DNA of 32,366 nucleotides from an uncultured Catenibacillus sp. (GCA_934339005.1 CAKRHR010000030.1:1-32366); one strand, 5' to 3'. Shown: positions 1 through 7,723, counted from the stretch's first letter. Notes: generated by a model from the letters alone, not told the origin. Program-made: numbers and translations.

Positions 1-52
1 AATCGCTAAAGTTTAGCTTATTTTTATAGTCTGTATGGAAGGTGTTTTTTGG

Positions 53-1444
53 TTAATCCACAATATTATTGAGCCATATACCCTTTTTTATCAGTGCATA
101 GCCGACAATACATTTGATAAAGTCGGCGAGGTTGACGCATATAAACATAGGCACCACATGCATGGATGTAAAGTGTCCGAGAATATAAGCCATTGGAACG
201 CTGACACATATCATAAAGCCACAGTCGAAGAAAAATGTAATAATCGTCCGGCCACCGGAACGCAGTGTAAAGTAAGCGGAGTGCAGAAATGCATTTTGTG
301 GCATAAAGACCGCATAAATTGCAATAAAATAACGTGCAAGCTCTTTGGACAGGTCACTGGTGTTATACAGTCTTGGAAAGAGCGGTGAGAGCAGAAACAT
401 ACAGATGGCAACTCCTGTGCAGCAAAGCACGGAAAATGTAATCATCTTTGTATCTGTATCTTTGGCTTCTTCCATCTTACCGGCACCAAGTAACTGTCCG
501 ACTACAATCGCCACAGAATCACCCAGGGCGATAAAGACGACATTAAACACATTATTGATAGTGTTTGAGATATTCATACCGGCAACAACATTCATGCCGC
601 GGACAGAATAACATTGCAGCAGCATCGCTGTACCGACAGACCACAAAGTTTCATTAATTAAAAGCGGTGAGCCTTTAATCAGAATCTTTTTGACAAGTCT
701 TGGCGGAATACGCAGTGACTTGTAAATACCTTTGATATATGGATTGACATCTGTGTGCTTATGTGTCCAGATAATGATAATTAAGGCTTCTATATATCTT
801 GAAAGAACTGTGGCTGCCGCAGCACCCATGACACCAAGCTTTGGAAAACCGAAATTACCGTAGATAAGTAAATAGTTAAATACAAGATTGATTAAAACAG
901 CAGCGATACCGGCCTTCATAGGCAGTAAAGTCTGACCACATTCTCTTAATGTACTTGCATAGACCTGAACCATCATAAATGCCGGAAGTCCGATAAGCAT
1001 AATCAGCAGATATTTCCAGCCGTAGATAAGTGCGGCAGCGGCGTCACCACCATCCTGATTGCCATTTAAGTACATCTGGATTAAAGGCTGTCCGAAAATC
1101 AGCAGCACAAAAACAGCAAGTGCTGTCAGAATTATGGATAAAATCAATTTGTAACGCATGGTGTTGGCAACACCCTTATTATCTTTGTTCCCAAAATACT
1201 GTGCAGTGAAAATACCGGCACCGGAAACACCGCCAAAAATACATAAATTATAAACAAAAATCAACTGATTGACAATGGCAACACCGGTCATCTGCTCTGT
1301 ACCGATGCGGCCAACCATGATGTTATCTAACAGGCTGACAAAGTTTGTGATACCATTTTGAATCATAATAGGTACAGCAATTGCCAGAATCATCATGTAA
1401 AACTTCTTATCGCCGAAAAAACGGCTGCGAATGGTTTTTTGCAT
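53..1444 (-). CDS. MATE-family multidrug/Na+ antiporter
   Basis: A 463-residue, very hydrophobic protein with the length and about 12 membrane segments usual for MATE (NorM/DinF-type) exporters. Family-like signatures are visible: an N-terminal PIMIQNGITNFVSLLDNIMVG segment of the first helix and loop, GVSGAGIFTAQYFG near residue 75, and the second-half counterpart around GDSVAIVVGQLLGAGK near residue 310. MATE proteins export cationic or organic compounds across the plasma membrane using Na+ or H+ gradients; the substrate here cannot be read from sequence. The start is supported by an AAGGGGGAG ribosome binding site just upstream on the minus strand. The gene is divergent from the molybdoenzyme operon with the two -35 boxes only a few bases apart, so shared regulation is possible and the exporter might handle a substrate or product of that operon (inference). 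Confidence 0.93.
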   Translation of the reverse strand: MQKTIRSRFFGDKKFYMMILAIAVPIMIQNGITNFVSLLDNIMVGRIGTEQMTGVAIVNQLIFVYNLCIFGGVSGAGIFTAQYFGNKDNKGVANTMRYKLILSIILTALAVFVLLIFGQPLIQMYLNGNQDGGDAAAALIYGWKYLLIMLIGLPAFMMVQVYASTLRECGQTLLPMKAGIAAVLINLVFNYLLIYGNFGFPKLGVMGAAAATVLSRYIEALIIIIWTHKHTDVNPYIKGIYKSLRIPPRLVKKILIKGSPLLINETLWSVGTAMLLQCYSVRGMNVVAGMNISNTINNVFNVVFIALGDSVAIVVGQLLGAGKMEEAKDTDTKMITFSVLCCTGVAICMFLLSPLFPRLYNTSDLSKELARYFIAIYAVFMPQNAFLHSAYFTLRSGGRTIITFFFDCGFMICVSVPMAYILGHFTSMHVVPMFICVNLADFIKCIVGYALIKKGIWLNNIVD

Positions 1445-1476
1445 TTTTCTCCCCCTTAACTAGCAAAGTATCCTCT

Positions 1477-1505
1477 ATCATACTCTAAAATCTGACTTTT
1501 TTCAA
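1477..1505 (-). promoter_or_regulatory. Promoter of the MATE gene
   Basis: Reading the minus strand, TTGAAA (1505-1500) and TATGAT (1482-1477) are separated by exactly 17 bases, a good sigma-A-type promoter about 35 bases upstream of the MATE start. Its -35 box lies five bases from the -35 box of the divergent operon promoter. Confidence 0.65.
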
Positions 1506-1510
1506 TACAT

Positions 1511-1539
1511 TTGACAATAAAATATATGTGTGGTATATT
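1511..1539 (+). promoter_or_regulatory. Promoter of the molybdoenzyme-asrAB operon
   Basis: A consensus TTGACA (1511-1516) is followed after 17 bases by TATATT (1534-1539), with TGG immediately before the -10 giving an extended -10 element. The predicted start lies near 1546, leaving a leader of roughly 125 bases. The site is back to back with the MATE promoter. Confidence 0.75.
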
Positions 1540-1552
1540 GGTATTACCAATG
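1538..1552. promoter_or_regulatory. Palindromic operator, FadR/PdhR-like (GntR family)
   Basis: ATTGGTATTACCAAT is a perfect inverted repeat (ATTGGTA-T-TACCAAT) that overlaps the end of the -10 box and the predicted start point. FadR-subfamily GntR repressors such as PdhR and LldR bind TTGGT-N3-ACCAA boxes, which this matches fully. Its position would block transcription, so repression is the expected mode. No GntR-family gene lies in the window, so the regulator would be elsewhere. Confidence 0.55.
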
Positions 1553-1589
1553 AACCATAATGGAATTTGTGTTTATATGAATGAATTCG

Positions 1590-1631
1590 GATAAATTTCA
1601 GAAGAGAGTCAGATAAATTCAGAAAGAACTC
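1590..1631 (+). repeat. Imperfect tandem repeat in operon leader
   Basis: Two adjacent copies of about 21 bases: GATAAATTTCAGAAGAGAGT at 1590 and GATAAATTCAGAAAGAACTC at 1612, in the untranslated leader of the molybdoenzyme operon. The function is unknown; a second regulator site or chance duplication are both possible. Confidence 0.4.
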
Positions 1632-1671
1632 AAAAAGAATATTATGAAGAAAAGTTGTAAGGGGGATATGT

Positions 1672-4317
1672 ATGAACGGAGAAAAATGGCAGTCTTATAT
1701 ACAGGCGCTTCGGGTTGACGGTATGTCTGCTGTGACAGAGTATGTGCGTTTCTTTGATGAAGTGGCACCGGAAATTCTGACACCGGACGATGAAGAAAAA
1801 ATTGTCAAAACTGCCTGTCGTGCCTGCATCGCCAACTGCGGTGTGCTGGCACATGTCAAGCATGGCCGTGTAGTTAAATTAGAGGGTAATCCGCAAGACC
1901 CGATGAGCCGGGGACGTATGTGTGCGAAGGGTCTTTCAGGTATTGGGGCATTGTACAACCCAAACAGAAATAAATATCCGCTTGAGCGTGTCGGTGAACG
2001 CGGCAGCGGAAAATGGCGCCGTATTACATGGGATGAAGCGCTGACAAAGATCGGTACACATCTGATGGAAACCAAAGAAAAATACGGTGCAGAAGCCGTC
2101 TTTTGCTCAACCGGCGGTGGTGGTAATCCTGAAATCTGGAGCATTGCCCGTTTCTGTAATATTTTTGGTACACCAAACTGGTTTGAACCGGGCTGTGCGC
2201 AGTGCTATCTGCCAAGAGTTCTTGGCTATACGATGATGTATGGCGGTGTGGATCCAAGTATTGCCGATTCAAATGCGCTGGAATTATATTATGATACAGA
2301 TATCAAATGTCTTGTACTGTGGGGTACAGACCCGTCCTACTCATGTCCATCCAGTGGTGGTCGTGCAGTGAATGAGCTGCGTGCCAAAGGTGTGAAGACG
2401 ATTGTGGTTGACCCGAGATTTACACCGGATGCTGCCAAGGCAGACATCTGGCTGCCGATTCGGCCGGGCAGTGACGTGGCCTTGGAACTTGGCTGGATTC
2501 GTTATATCCTTGAAAATGAGTTATATGATAAAGAATTTGTTATGCGCTGGACAAACCTGCCATATCTTGTAGATACAGAAACAAAGATGACAGTGAGAGC
2601 GAAAAAGAGCACAAATCCGGACGAACCTGACACTTATATGGTCTGGGATAAGAAAACAAACAGTATGCAGCCATTAGAATATCCATGGAATGATGCTCTG
2701 GATCCTGAACTGGATGGTGTATATGAAGTGGATGGCAAAGTATATAAGACCGGTTACAGATTGCTCTGGGAACGTGTGGCAGAATGGACACTTGAAAAGA
2801 CAGCAAAAGTCTGCTGGCTGGATGCGGCAAAGATTGAAGAAGCCATTTTGATGTTTACAAAGATACAGCCAAGCGGTTTATGTATCGGTGTGGCGACAGA
2901 CCAGACACCAAACTCTGTACAGGCTGCCATGGCGGCCTGTATTATCGACTGTCTTGTTGGCAATGTCGAACGTCCGGGCGCGCTGTTGCAGCGATTTAGA
3001 ACAAGTGGTACTTTGCGTATGCCAAACTATCCGGTGCCTCAGGCAACGAAGATGCTTCCAAAGGAACAGCTTTTAAAACGTCTTGGCGGTATTGAACATA
3101 AGGGTCTGCATATCTGGTGGGCAGGCCATCCGACAAGTATTTTAGATGCAGTGCTTACCGGAAAACCATATAAGCCAAGAATGTGGATCGACCGTTCTGG
3201 TAATAAATTTGGTGTGGTTGCAGATGCACAAAAGGTTGAGCGTGTTGTCAATGAACTGGATTATATCGTGCATGTGTATATGTACCCGACATCATTTTCA
3301 GCCTATGCAGACATTTTAATTCCTTCCGCAGAATGGCTTGAAACGGATATGCTTGTGGAAACATGCAATATGCTTGTGGCAAGGCAGGCTACAACCCATC
3401 TTTGGGAATGTTGTGATGAAACATTATTCTGGTCCAGACTTGCAAAAAAATGTGCAGAGCTTGGACATGAAAACTGTAAAAAAGCTTTTGATGCCGAATT
3501 TATGGGCGATGACCTGGCTTACTGGGATACGATGGATGAATTTTTCGACCAGTGTACAGGTAAAATCGGTATGACCTGGAAAGAGGTCAAAGAAAAAGCG
3601 CCGTTTGAATATTTATCTGTGGATGACTGGCGCAGCTATTATGTTTATAAACAGACCGATGAAAAGACCGGAAAACCGGCAGGTTTTGCGACACCATCCA
3701 AAAAAATCGAGATGTATCTGGACAGTATGATTACACTTTCAAGAACCGGACAACCTTTTGCAGCATATGAACTGCCGCCGGCTTCCAAAGATTATGACCC
3801 GCTGCCATATTATCTTGAACCGATTGAAGGCCCGTACAACGACCCTGAGCTTTCAAAGGAATATCCACTGATTATGACAAATGGCCGTGTGCCATTTTAT
3901 CATCATTCCACATTGCGTAACATTCCGGCACTTCGTGAGATTTATCCGGTGCCTGAATTGTGGATGCATCCAAGCGATGCCGAAAAATACGGTGTTGCGC
4001 CGGGAGATTGGGTATGGATTGAATCCCTTCGTGGTAAAATCAGAGCGAAAGCCTATGTCACAGAAGGTATGCGTCCTGGTGCTGTATGTATGGAACGTTT
4101 CTGGAATCCGGAAACATTAAATACAAAGACACATGGCTGGAAAGAGATGAATGTCAATGTGCTGACAAAAGCATCGGCACCATTTAACGATGTTGTTGGT
4201 ACATACACATTGCGTGCATTCCAGGTTAAAGTCTGGAAAGCCGAGGAGGGAGCGCCGGAAGGCATCTGGACAAAACCGGAGGACTTTAAGACATGGCTGC
4301 CTATCGTGAAATCATAA
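1672..4317 (+). CDS. Cytoplasmic Mo/W-bisPGD oxidoreductase (DMSO reductase superfamily)
   Basis: An 881-residue catalytic subunit of the molybdopterin oxidoreductase superfamily. The [4Fe-4S] domain has C49-x2-C52-x3-C56-x27-C84, followed by the usual Lys (CAKG). The Mo-pterin domain follows, and the C-terminal Asp-decarboxylase-like pterin-binding domain begins near TNGRVPFYHH at about residue 737. The metal-ligand loop reads TPNWFEPGCAQCYLPR; C175 or C178 is the likely Mo/W ligand. This loop style resembles the acetylene hydratase, pyrogallol transhydroxylase and catechol dehydroxylase branch more than nitrate or TMAO reductases (inference from memory of the families). There is no Tat signal, so it is cytoplasmic. 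The ATG has AAGGGGG six bases upstream. It is the first gene of an operon with an FeS subunit, a TorD-like chaperone and AsrAB, implying an NAD(P)H-linked reductase. The substrate is unknown. Confidence 0.92.
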   Translation: MNGEKWQSYIQALRVDGMSAVTEYVRFFDEVAPEILTPDDEEKIVKTACRACIANCGVLAHVKHGRVVKLEGNPQDPMSRGRMCAKGLSGIGALYNPNRNKYPLERVGERGSGKWRRITWDEALTKIGTHLMETKEKYGAEAVFCSTGGGGNPEIWSIARFCNIFGTPNWFEPGCAQCYLPRVLGYTMMYGGVDPSIADSNALELYYDTDIKCLVLWGTDPSYSCPSSGGRAVNELRAKGVKTIVVDPRFTPDAAKADIWLPIRPGSDVALELGWIRYILENELYDKEFVMRWTNLPYLVDTETKMTVRAKKSTNPDEPDTYMVWDKKTNSMQPLEYPWNDALDPELDGVYEVDGKVYKTGYRLLWERVAEWTLEKTAKVCWLDAAKIEEAILMFTKIQPSGLCIGVATDQTPNSVQAAMAACIIDCLVGNVERPGALLQRFRTSGTLRMPNYPVPQATKMLPKEQLLKRLGGIEHKGLHIWWAGHPTSILDAVLTGKPYKPRMWIDRSGNKFGVVADAQKVERVVNELDYIVHVYMYPTSFSAYADILIPSAEWLETDMLVETCNMLVARQATTHLWECCDETLFWSRLAKKCAELGHENCKKAFDAEFMGDDLAYWDTMDEFFDQCTGKIGMTWKEVKEKAPFEYLSVDDWRSYYVYKQTDEKTGKPAGFATPSKKIEMYLDSMITLSRTGQPFAAYELPPASKDYDPLPYYLEPIEGPYNDPELSKEYPLIMTNGRVPFYHHSTLRNIPALREIYPVPELWMHPSDAEKYGVAPGDWVWIESLRGKIRAKAYVTEGMRPGAVCMERFWNPETLNTKTHGWKEMNVNVLTKASAPFNDVVGTYTLRAFQVKVWKAEEGAPEGIWTKPEDFKTWLPIVKS

Positions 4318-4421
4318 AGTATGATTCATGTGATTTGTTGATAAAAAGTATTTAGACCTGTTATTAAAAATCAAAATAATATTTGAAAGATAATATGTAA
4401 AGGAACGGTGTGATCATAAAT

Positions 4422-5045
4422 ATGAAACAATATGCCATAGTTGTAGAACTGGATCGATGTATCGGTTGCCGTGGCGGCTGTCAGGTCGCCTGCAAAGCTG
4501 AAAATGAAGTTGCACTCGGACCATCAAGAAGTAAGATGTATACGATGGGACCGACAGGACACTATCCTGATCTGCAGATGTATTTTATGCCTGTGATGTG
4601 TCAGCAGTGCGAACATCCGGCCTGTGTGGAGGTCTGCCCGACAGGCGCTTGTTATAAATCCGATGAAGATGGTGTTATATATATAGACAGAGAGGTGTGC
4701 ATTGGCTGTCAGAGCTGTATGCGTGCATGTCCATATCAGTGTATTATTTTTAATAAAGAGTTGCATGTATCCGATAAATGCAACATCTGCGTACAGAAGC
4801 GTGAACAGGGCGAGATGCCCGCCTGTGTCAGAAACTGTGCGGGCAATGCACTGCATTATGGTGATATTAATGATGAAAGCTGTGAAGTTGGAAAGTTGCT
4901 TAAAGAAAATGAAGGACATGTGTATACATTAAAGGATGATGGTGATTATCATCCGTCCGGCAGATTTATACTTAAAAAAGCAGACTGGATTGATGAACTG
5001 CCATTTGAATTTGAGAAAAAGTTAAAGGGGGGAAATGTAAAATGA
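4422..5045 (+). CDS. Four-cluster ferredoxin subunit (DmsB/PhsB-like)
   Basis: About 207 residues from the preferred ATG at 4422; a GTG at 4410 is in frame but sits only a base or two after the AAGGAACGG ribosome binding site, so the ATG fits better. Four cysteine motifs for four [4Fe-4S] clusters are visible: CIGCRGGCQVAC (from C13), CQQCEHPACVEVC, CIGCQSCMRAC and CNIC-x11-CVRNC. This is the electron-transfer subunit typical of DmsB, PhsB and NrfC, which pass electrons to a molybdopterin partner. No membrane-anchor gene (DmsC/PhsC/NrfD type) accompanies it, and the next electron-carrier genes are soluble AsrAB. It probably wires the AsrAB module to the molybdoenzyme (inference). Its stop overlaps the chaperone start in an ATGA junction. 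Confidence 0.9.
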   Translation: MKQYAIVVELDRCIGCRGGCQVACKAENEVALGPSRSKMYTMGPTGHYPDLQMYFMPVMCQQCEHPACVEVCPTGACYKSDEDGVIYIDREVCIGCQSCMRACPYQCIIFNKELHVSDKCNICVQKREQGEMPACVRNCAGNALHYGDINDESCEVGKLLKENEGHVYTLKDDGDYHPSGRFILKKADWIDELPFEFEKKLKGGNVK

Positions 5046-5695
5046 AAGCAGATATGCAGACTGCTACAGCGATGAAGCTGCGTGCGCAGATGTACCGTTT
5101 TTTTAGCAGAGTATTTGTGCTTGAGGTCAACGCAGATTTACTTAAAGCCATGAAAACAATGGCATTTCCAAAGACTCCTGAAAATACAGATTTTCACACA
5201 GGCTATGCACTGCTTGAAGATTGTCTGAAAGTATTAAAAGATGATGATATTACAGACCTTGAAGTGGATTATGCCAGAATTTTTCTGGCTGCCGGCGTTG
5301 CACAGGGGCTTGCTGCATTTCCATATGAATCCGTCTACACGAACAAAAAACATCTGATGAATCAGGAGGCTGGCGAAGATGTGACGATTTTATATGCTGC
5401 CAAAGGACTTCGTGCAAGAGAAGATATGTATAAAATCCCAAATGACCATGCAGGTCTTGAATTTGAATATATGGCGAGATTATGTGATGCTTCGGCGATG
5501 GCTGCTCAAAATGGTGCACAGGATAAGCTGGACGCATCGATGCTTGAACAGGAAAATTTCTGCAAAGCACACTTAAAACGCTGGATATTGCCATTTTGCA
5601 GCGATGTGATCAAATACGCACAGACAGACTTTTATAGAGCAATCGGTACACTGTGTAGAGGTTTTATACGTGAAGAAATCGATTTACTGGCATAA
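5042..5695 (+). CDS. TorD/DmsD-family molybdoenzyme chaperone
   Basis: A 217-residue, mainly helical protein with signatures of the TorD/NarJ chaperone family: LEVDYARIFLAAG near residue 79, PYESVYTNKKHLM near 98, and NDHAGLEFEYMARLCD near 137. These chaperones bind the apo-molybdoenzyme and assist cofactor insertion. Since the catalytic subunit here has no Tat signal, the role is probably maturation rather than export proofreading. It overlaps the ferredoxin subunit gene by four bases (ATGA), so translation is likely coupled. A GGGG-rich ribosome binding site lies within the end of the previous gene. The presence of a dedicated chaperone supports the view that the operon encodes a complete molybdoenzyme system. 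Confidence 0.85.
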   Translation: MKADMQTATAMKLRAQMYRFFSRVFVLEVNADLLKAMKTMAFPKTPENTDFHTGYALLEDCLKVLKDDDITDLEVDYARIFLAAGVAQGLAAFPYESVYTNKKHLMNQEAGEDVTILYAAKGLRAREDMYKIPNDHAGLEFEYMARLCDASAMAAQNGAQDKLDASMLEQENFCKAHLKRWILPFCSDVIKYAQTDFYRAIGTLCRGFIREEIDLLA

Positions 5696-5719
5696 AAGGC
5701 GTGCAGAGGGGAGAAAACG

Positions 5720-6763
5720 ATGGGTTATTTTTTGACGAGAGAACAGATGGAAGAAGTGTGCCAGACGATGCGCACGCAGGCAGATATAAAAATCTGCGCC
5801 CCAAAGCTGATGTGTGGACGAGTCGGCAGACAGGAGGTGCGTTATGGTGAAATCAGGCACCTGGATGAAATTGTTACTGAGCGTAAATCGGATTATGGTC
5901 CGAAAGAACTGATTTATCCAGTATCACAGACATTATTGTATTTCAGAGGTAGTGAAGTTGAAGTCAATCCGTTAAAGGATGAGCGAGACATGCTTATTTT
6001 TGCAAGAGCCTGTGATATTCATGCCATCCAGAGATTAGATGAGATTTTTATGCATAATGGCGGTCAGACAGAATACTATTATGCCAGATTGCGCCAGAGA
6101 GCAAAGTTTATTTTGCTAGAATGTCAGGAAAGCTTTGATACATGTTTTTGTGTATCGATGGGTTCAAATAAAACAACTGATTATGCGGCTGCAGTGCGTT
6201 TTGATGCGCAAGGTGTTTGGGTTGAGGTAAAGGATCGAAGTCTTGAAGCGTATTTTGCAAAGGCTGAACCTGCGGATTATGAACCGGCATTTATTAAAGA
6301 AAACAAGCGCAAAGTGCAGCTTCCGGATATTACTGACAGAGAAATGTTAAAAGATATTATTAATCTGGATTACTGGAAACAGTTTGATGAGCGGTGCATT
6401 TTGTGTGGCGGCTGCAATACGGTCTGTCCAAGTTGCAGTTGTTTTGATACAAATGATATTACTTATGATGAAACGAGTTTTGAGGGTGAACGCAGACGCA
6501 CTTGGTCTTCTTGCATGCTAGATTCTTATACAGTGATGGCGGGCGGTCACGGAGTCAGACAGAGTGCTGGACAAAACATGCGTTTTAAGACATTGCATAA
6601 GATTTATGATTACAAGCTGCGCTTTGGCAAAAATCATATGTGTGTTGGTTGTGGCAGATGTGATATGAAATGTCCAAAGGAGATTCATTTTTCTGAAACG
6701 ATTGACGGACTTGCAAAAGAAGTCGAAATATTGAAGTCGAGTACTGCAGAAGGAGGAAAATAA
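5720..6763 (+). CDS. asrA: Anaerobic sulfite reductase subunit A-like FeS protein
   Basis: A 347-residue protein matching AsrA over its length. The N-terminal portion (MGYFLTREQMEEV onward) is the AsrA-type domain. The C-terminal part has two ferredoxin-like motifs, C226-x2-C229-x2-C232-x3-C236 (with further C239 and C241) and C308-x2-C311-x2-C314-x3-C318-P. In Salmonella-type AsrABC, AsrA carries electrons from AsrB to the sirohaem subunit AsrC. Here AsrC is missing, and the gene lies 24 bases after the molybdoenzyme chaperone with a GGGGAG ribosome binding site. The likely electron acceptor is therefore the upstream ferredoxin subunit and molybdoenzyme (inference). The name reflects family resemblance and is not evidence of sulfite reduction. 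Confidence 0.85.
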   Translation: MGYFLTREQMEEVCQTMRTQADIKICAPKLMCGRVGRQEVRYGEIRHLDEIVTERKSDYGPKELIYPVSQTLLYFRGSEVEVNPLKDERDMLIFARACDIHAIQRLDEIFMHNGGQTEYYYARLRQRAKFILLECQESFDTCFCVSMGSNKTTDYAAAVRFDAQGVWVEVKDRSLEAYFAKAEPADYEPAFIKENKRKVQLPDITDREMLKDIINLDYWKQFDERCILCGGCNTVCPSCSCFDTNDITYDETSFEGERRRTWSSCMLDSYTVMAGGHGVRQSAGQNMRFKTLHKIYDYKLRFGKNHMCVGCGRCDMKCPKEIHFSETIDGLAKEVEILKSSTAEGGK

Positions 6764-7585
6764 ATGTCTGGACAAAAAATAGAAATGGATAATATCACAT
6801 TACCATCACCGCACCGTATTTTAAAAATTATAATGGAAACTCAGGCAGAACATACATTCCGTGTCGAATGGCACGGTACATCTGTAAAACATGGACAGTT
6901 CTTTATGCTATCAATTCCGATGGTCGGTGAAGCGCCGATTTCTGTCAGCGCTCAGGGGGATGGATACGTGGAGTTTACGATTCGAAAAGTCGGTCGCCTG
7001 ACAAATGGGCTGTTTGGTCTGACAGAGGGTGATATGTTATTTATGCGAGGACCGTATGGTAATGCATTTCCAATTAAAGACTTTAAACATAAACATCTTG
7101 TGATTATCGCAGGTGGTACAGGTGTTGCGCCGGTGCGCAGTACGATGCAGTATTTTTATGATCATCCGGAAGATATAGAATCTCTTTATGTGATTGCAGG
7201 TTTTAAAGATATGAATGCTGTTTTGTTTAGGGATGACTTAAAGAAATTCAGTGAGGCACCGAGGTTTCATACAACCTGGTGTCTGGATAATTCTGAAGCA
7301 CCGGGTTTTCACAAAGGATTAGTCACTCAGTATATTTCGCAGGTACCCTTTGATTCATTTGGTGAGGATTACAATATTATCATCGTCGGTCCTCCGGCTA
7401 TGTTTCGATTTGCAGCAGCAGGGTGCATGAAAGCGGGGGCAGTTGAGGATAGAATATGGGTATCCTTTGAACGAAAAATGGCATGTGCTGTCGGAAAATG
7501 TGGTCACTGTAAAATCAATGAAACGTATGTCTGCTTAGAGGGACCGGTGTTTAATTATACAAAGGCAAAGACGTTGATTGATTAA
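6764..7585 (+). CDS. asrB: Anaerobic sulfite reductase subunit B-like flavoprotein (NAD(P)H oxidoreductase)
   Basis: A 273-residue ferredoxin-NADP reductase-type protein. An N-terminal FAD-binding barrel precedes the nucleotide-binding half, marked by IIAGGTGVAPVRSTMQY near residue 110 and IIIVGPPAMFRF near residue 206. The C-terminal [2Fe-2S] motif is C241-x4-C246-x2-C249-x7-C257, as in AsrB and PyrK. The expected role is to oxidise NADH or NADPH and pass electrons through FAD and the [2Fe-2S] cluster to AsrA. The ATG directly follows the asrA stop, with AGGAGG about seven bases upstream, so the two are co-translated. No asrC follows; the next gene is a glycoside hydrolase after a hairpin. 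Confidence 0.88.
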   Translation: MSGQKIEMDNITLPSPHRILKIIMETQAEHTFRVEWHGTSVKHGQFFMLSIPMVGEAPISVSAQGDGYVEFTIRKVGRLTNGLFGLTEGDMLFMRGPYGNAFPIKDFKHKHLVIIAGGTGVAPVRSTMQYFYDHPEDIESLYVIAGFKDMNAVLFRDDLKKFSEAPRFHTTWCLDNSEAPGFHKGLVTQYISQVPFDSFGEDYNIIIVGPPAMFRFAAAGCMKAGAVEDRIWVSFERKMACAVGKCGHCKINETYVCLEGPVFNYTKAKTLID

Positions 7586-7637
7586 ATGATACAAAAATGT
7601 TGGAAATTTGTACAAATAGAACATAAAATACGAAACA

Positions 7638-7677
7638 TCAAGGGCAATGATACAGCAATATGCATCATTGCCCTTGA
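7638..7677. repeat. Perfect 14-bp inverted repeat after asrB
   Basis: TCAAGGGCAATGAT (7638-7651) and ATCATTGCCCTTGA (7664-7677) pair perfectly around a 12-base loop that itself contains GCA/TGC. The hairpin ends the asrAB operon, but no T-run follows in either direction, so it may be a 3'-end stabiliser, a weak terminator or an operator rather than a standard rho-independent terminator. Confidence 0.6.
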
Positions 7678-7689
7678 CGCATCATGGAG

Positions 7690-7723
7690 GTAAGAATTAT
7701 ACTATTAGAGTAAGAATTGTTAT
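7690..7723 (+). repeat. Direct repeats 20 bp apart upstream of GH30
   Basis: GTAAGAATTATACTAT starts at 7690 and GTAAGAATTGTTATAT starts at 7710. The start-to-start spacing is 20 bases, about two helical turns, as expected for a dimeric AraC-type activator. TATACT inside the first copy could serve as a -10. The assignment is tentative. Confidence 0.35.

Noticed and set aside
5..17. GCTAAAGTTTAGC palindrome followed by TTATTTTT at the left edge
   Set aside because: It could be a terminator for a gene entering from the left, but the stem allows only four or five pairs with a loop, and the upstream context is outside the window.
1672..4317. Exported Tat-dependent respiratory reductase
   Set aside because: The N-terminus has no twin-arginine motif or hydrophobic signal segment, and no membrane-anchor subunit gene is present.
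5720..7585. Assimilatory or dissimilatory sulfite reduction as the function of the operon
   Set aside because: AsrA and AsrB are present, but no AsrC or other sirohaem protein lies in the window, and the operon instead begins with a molybdoenzyme, so sulfite is not supported as the substrate.
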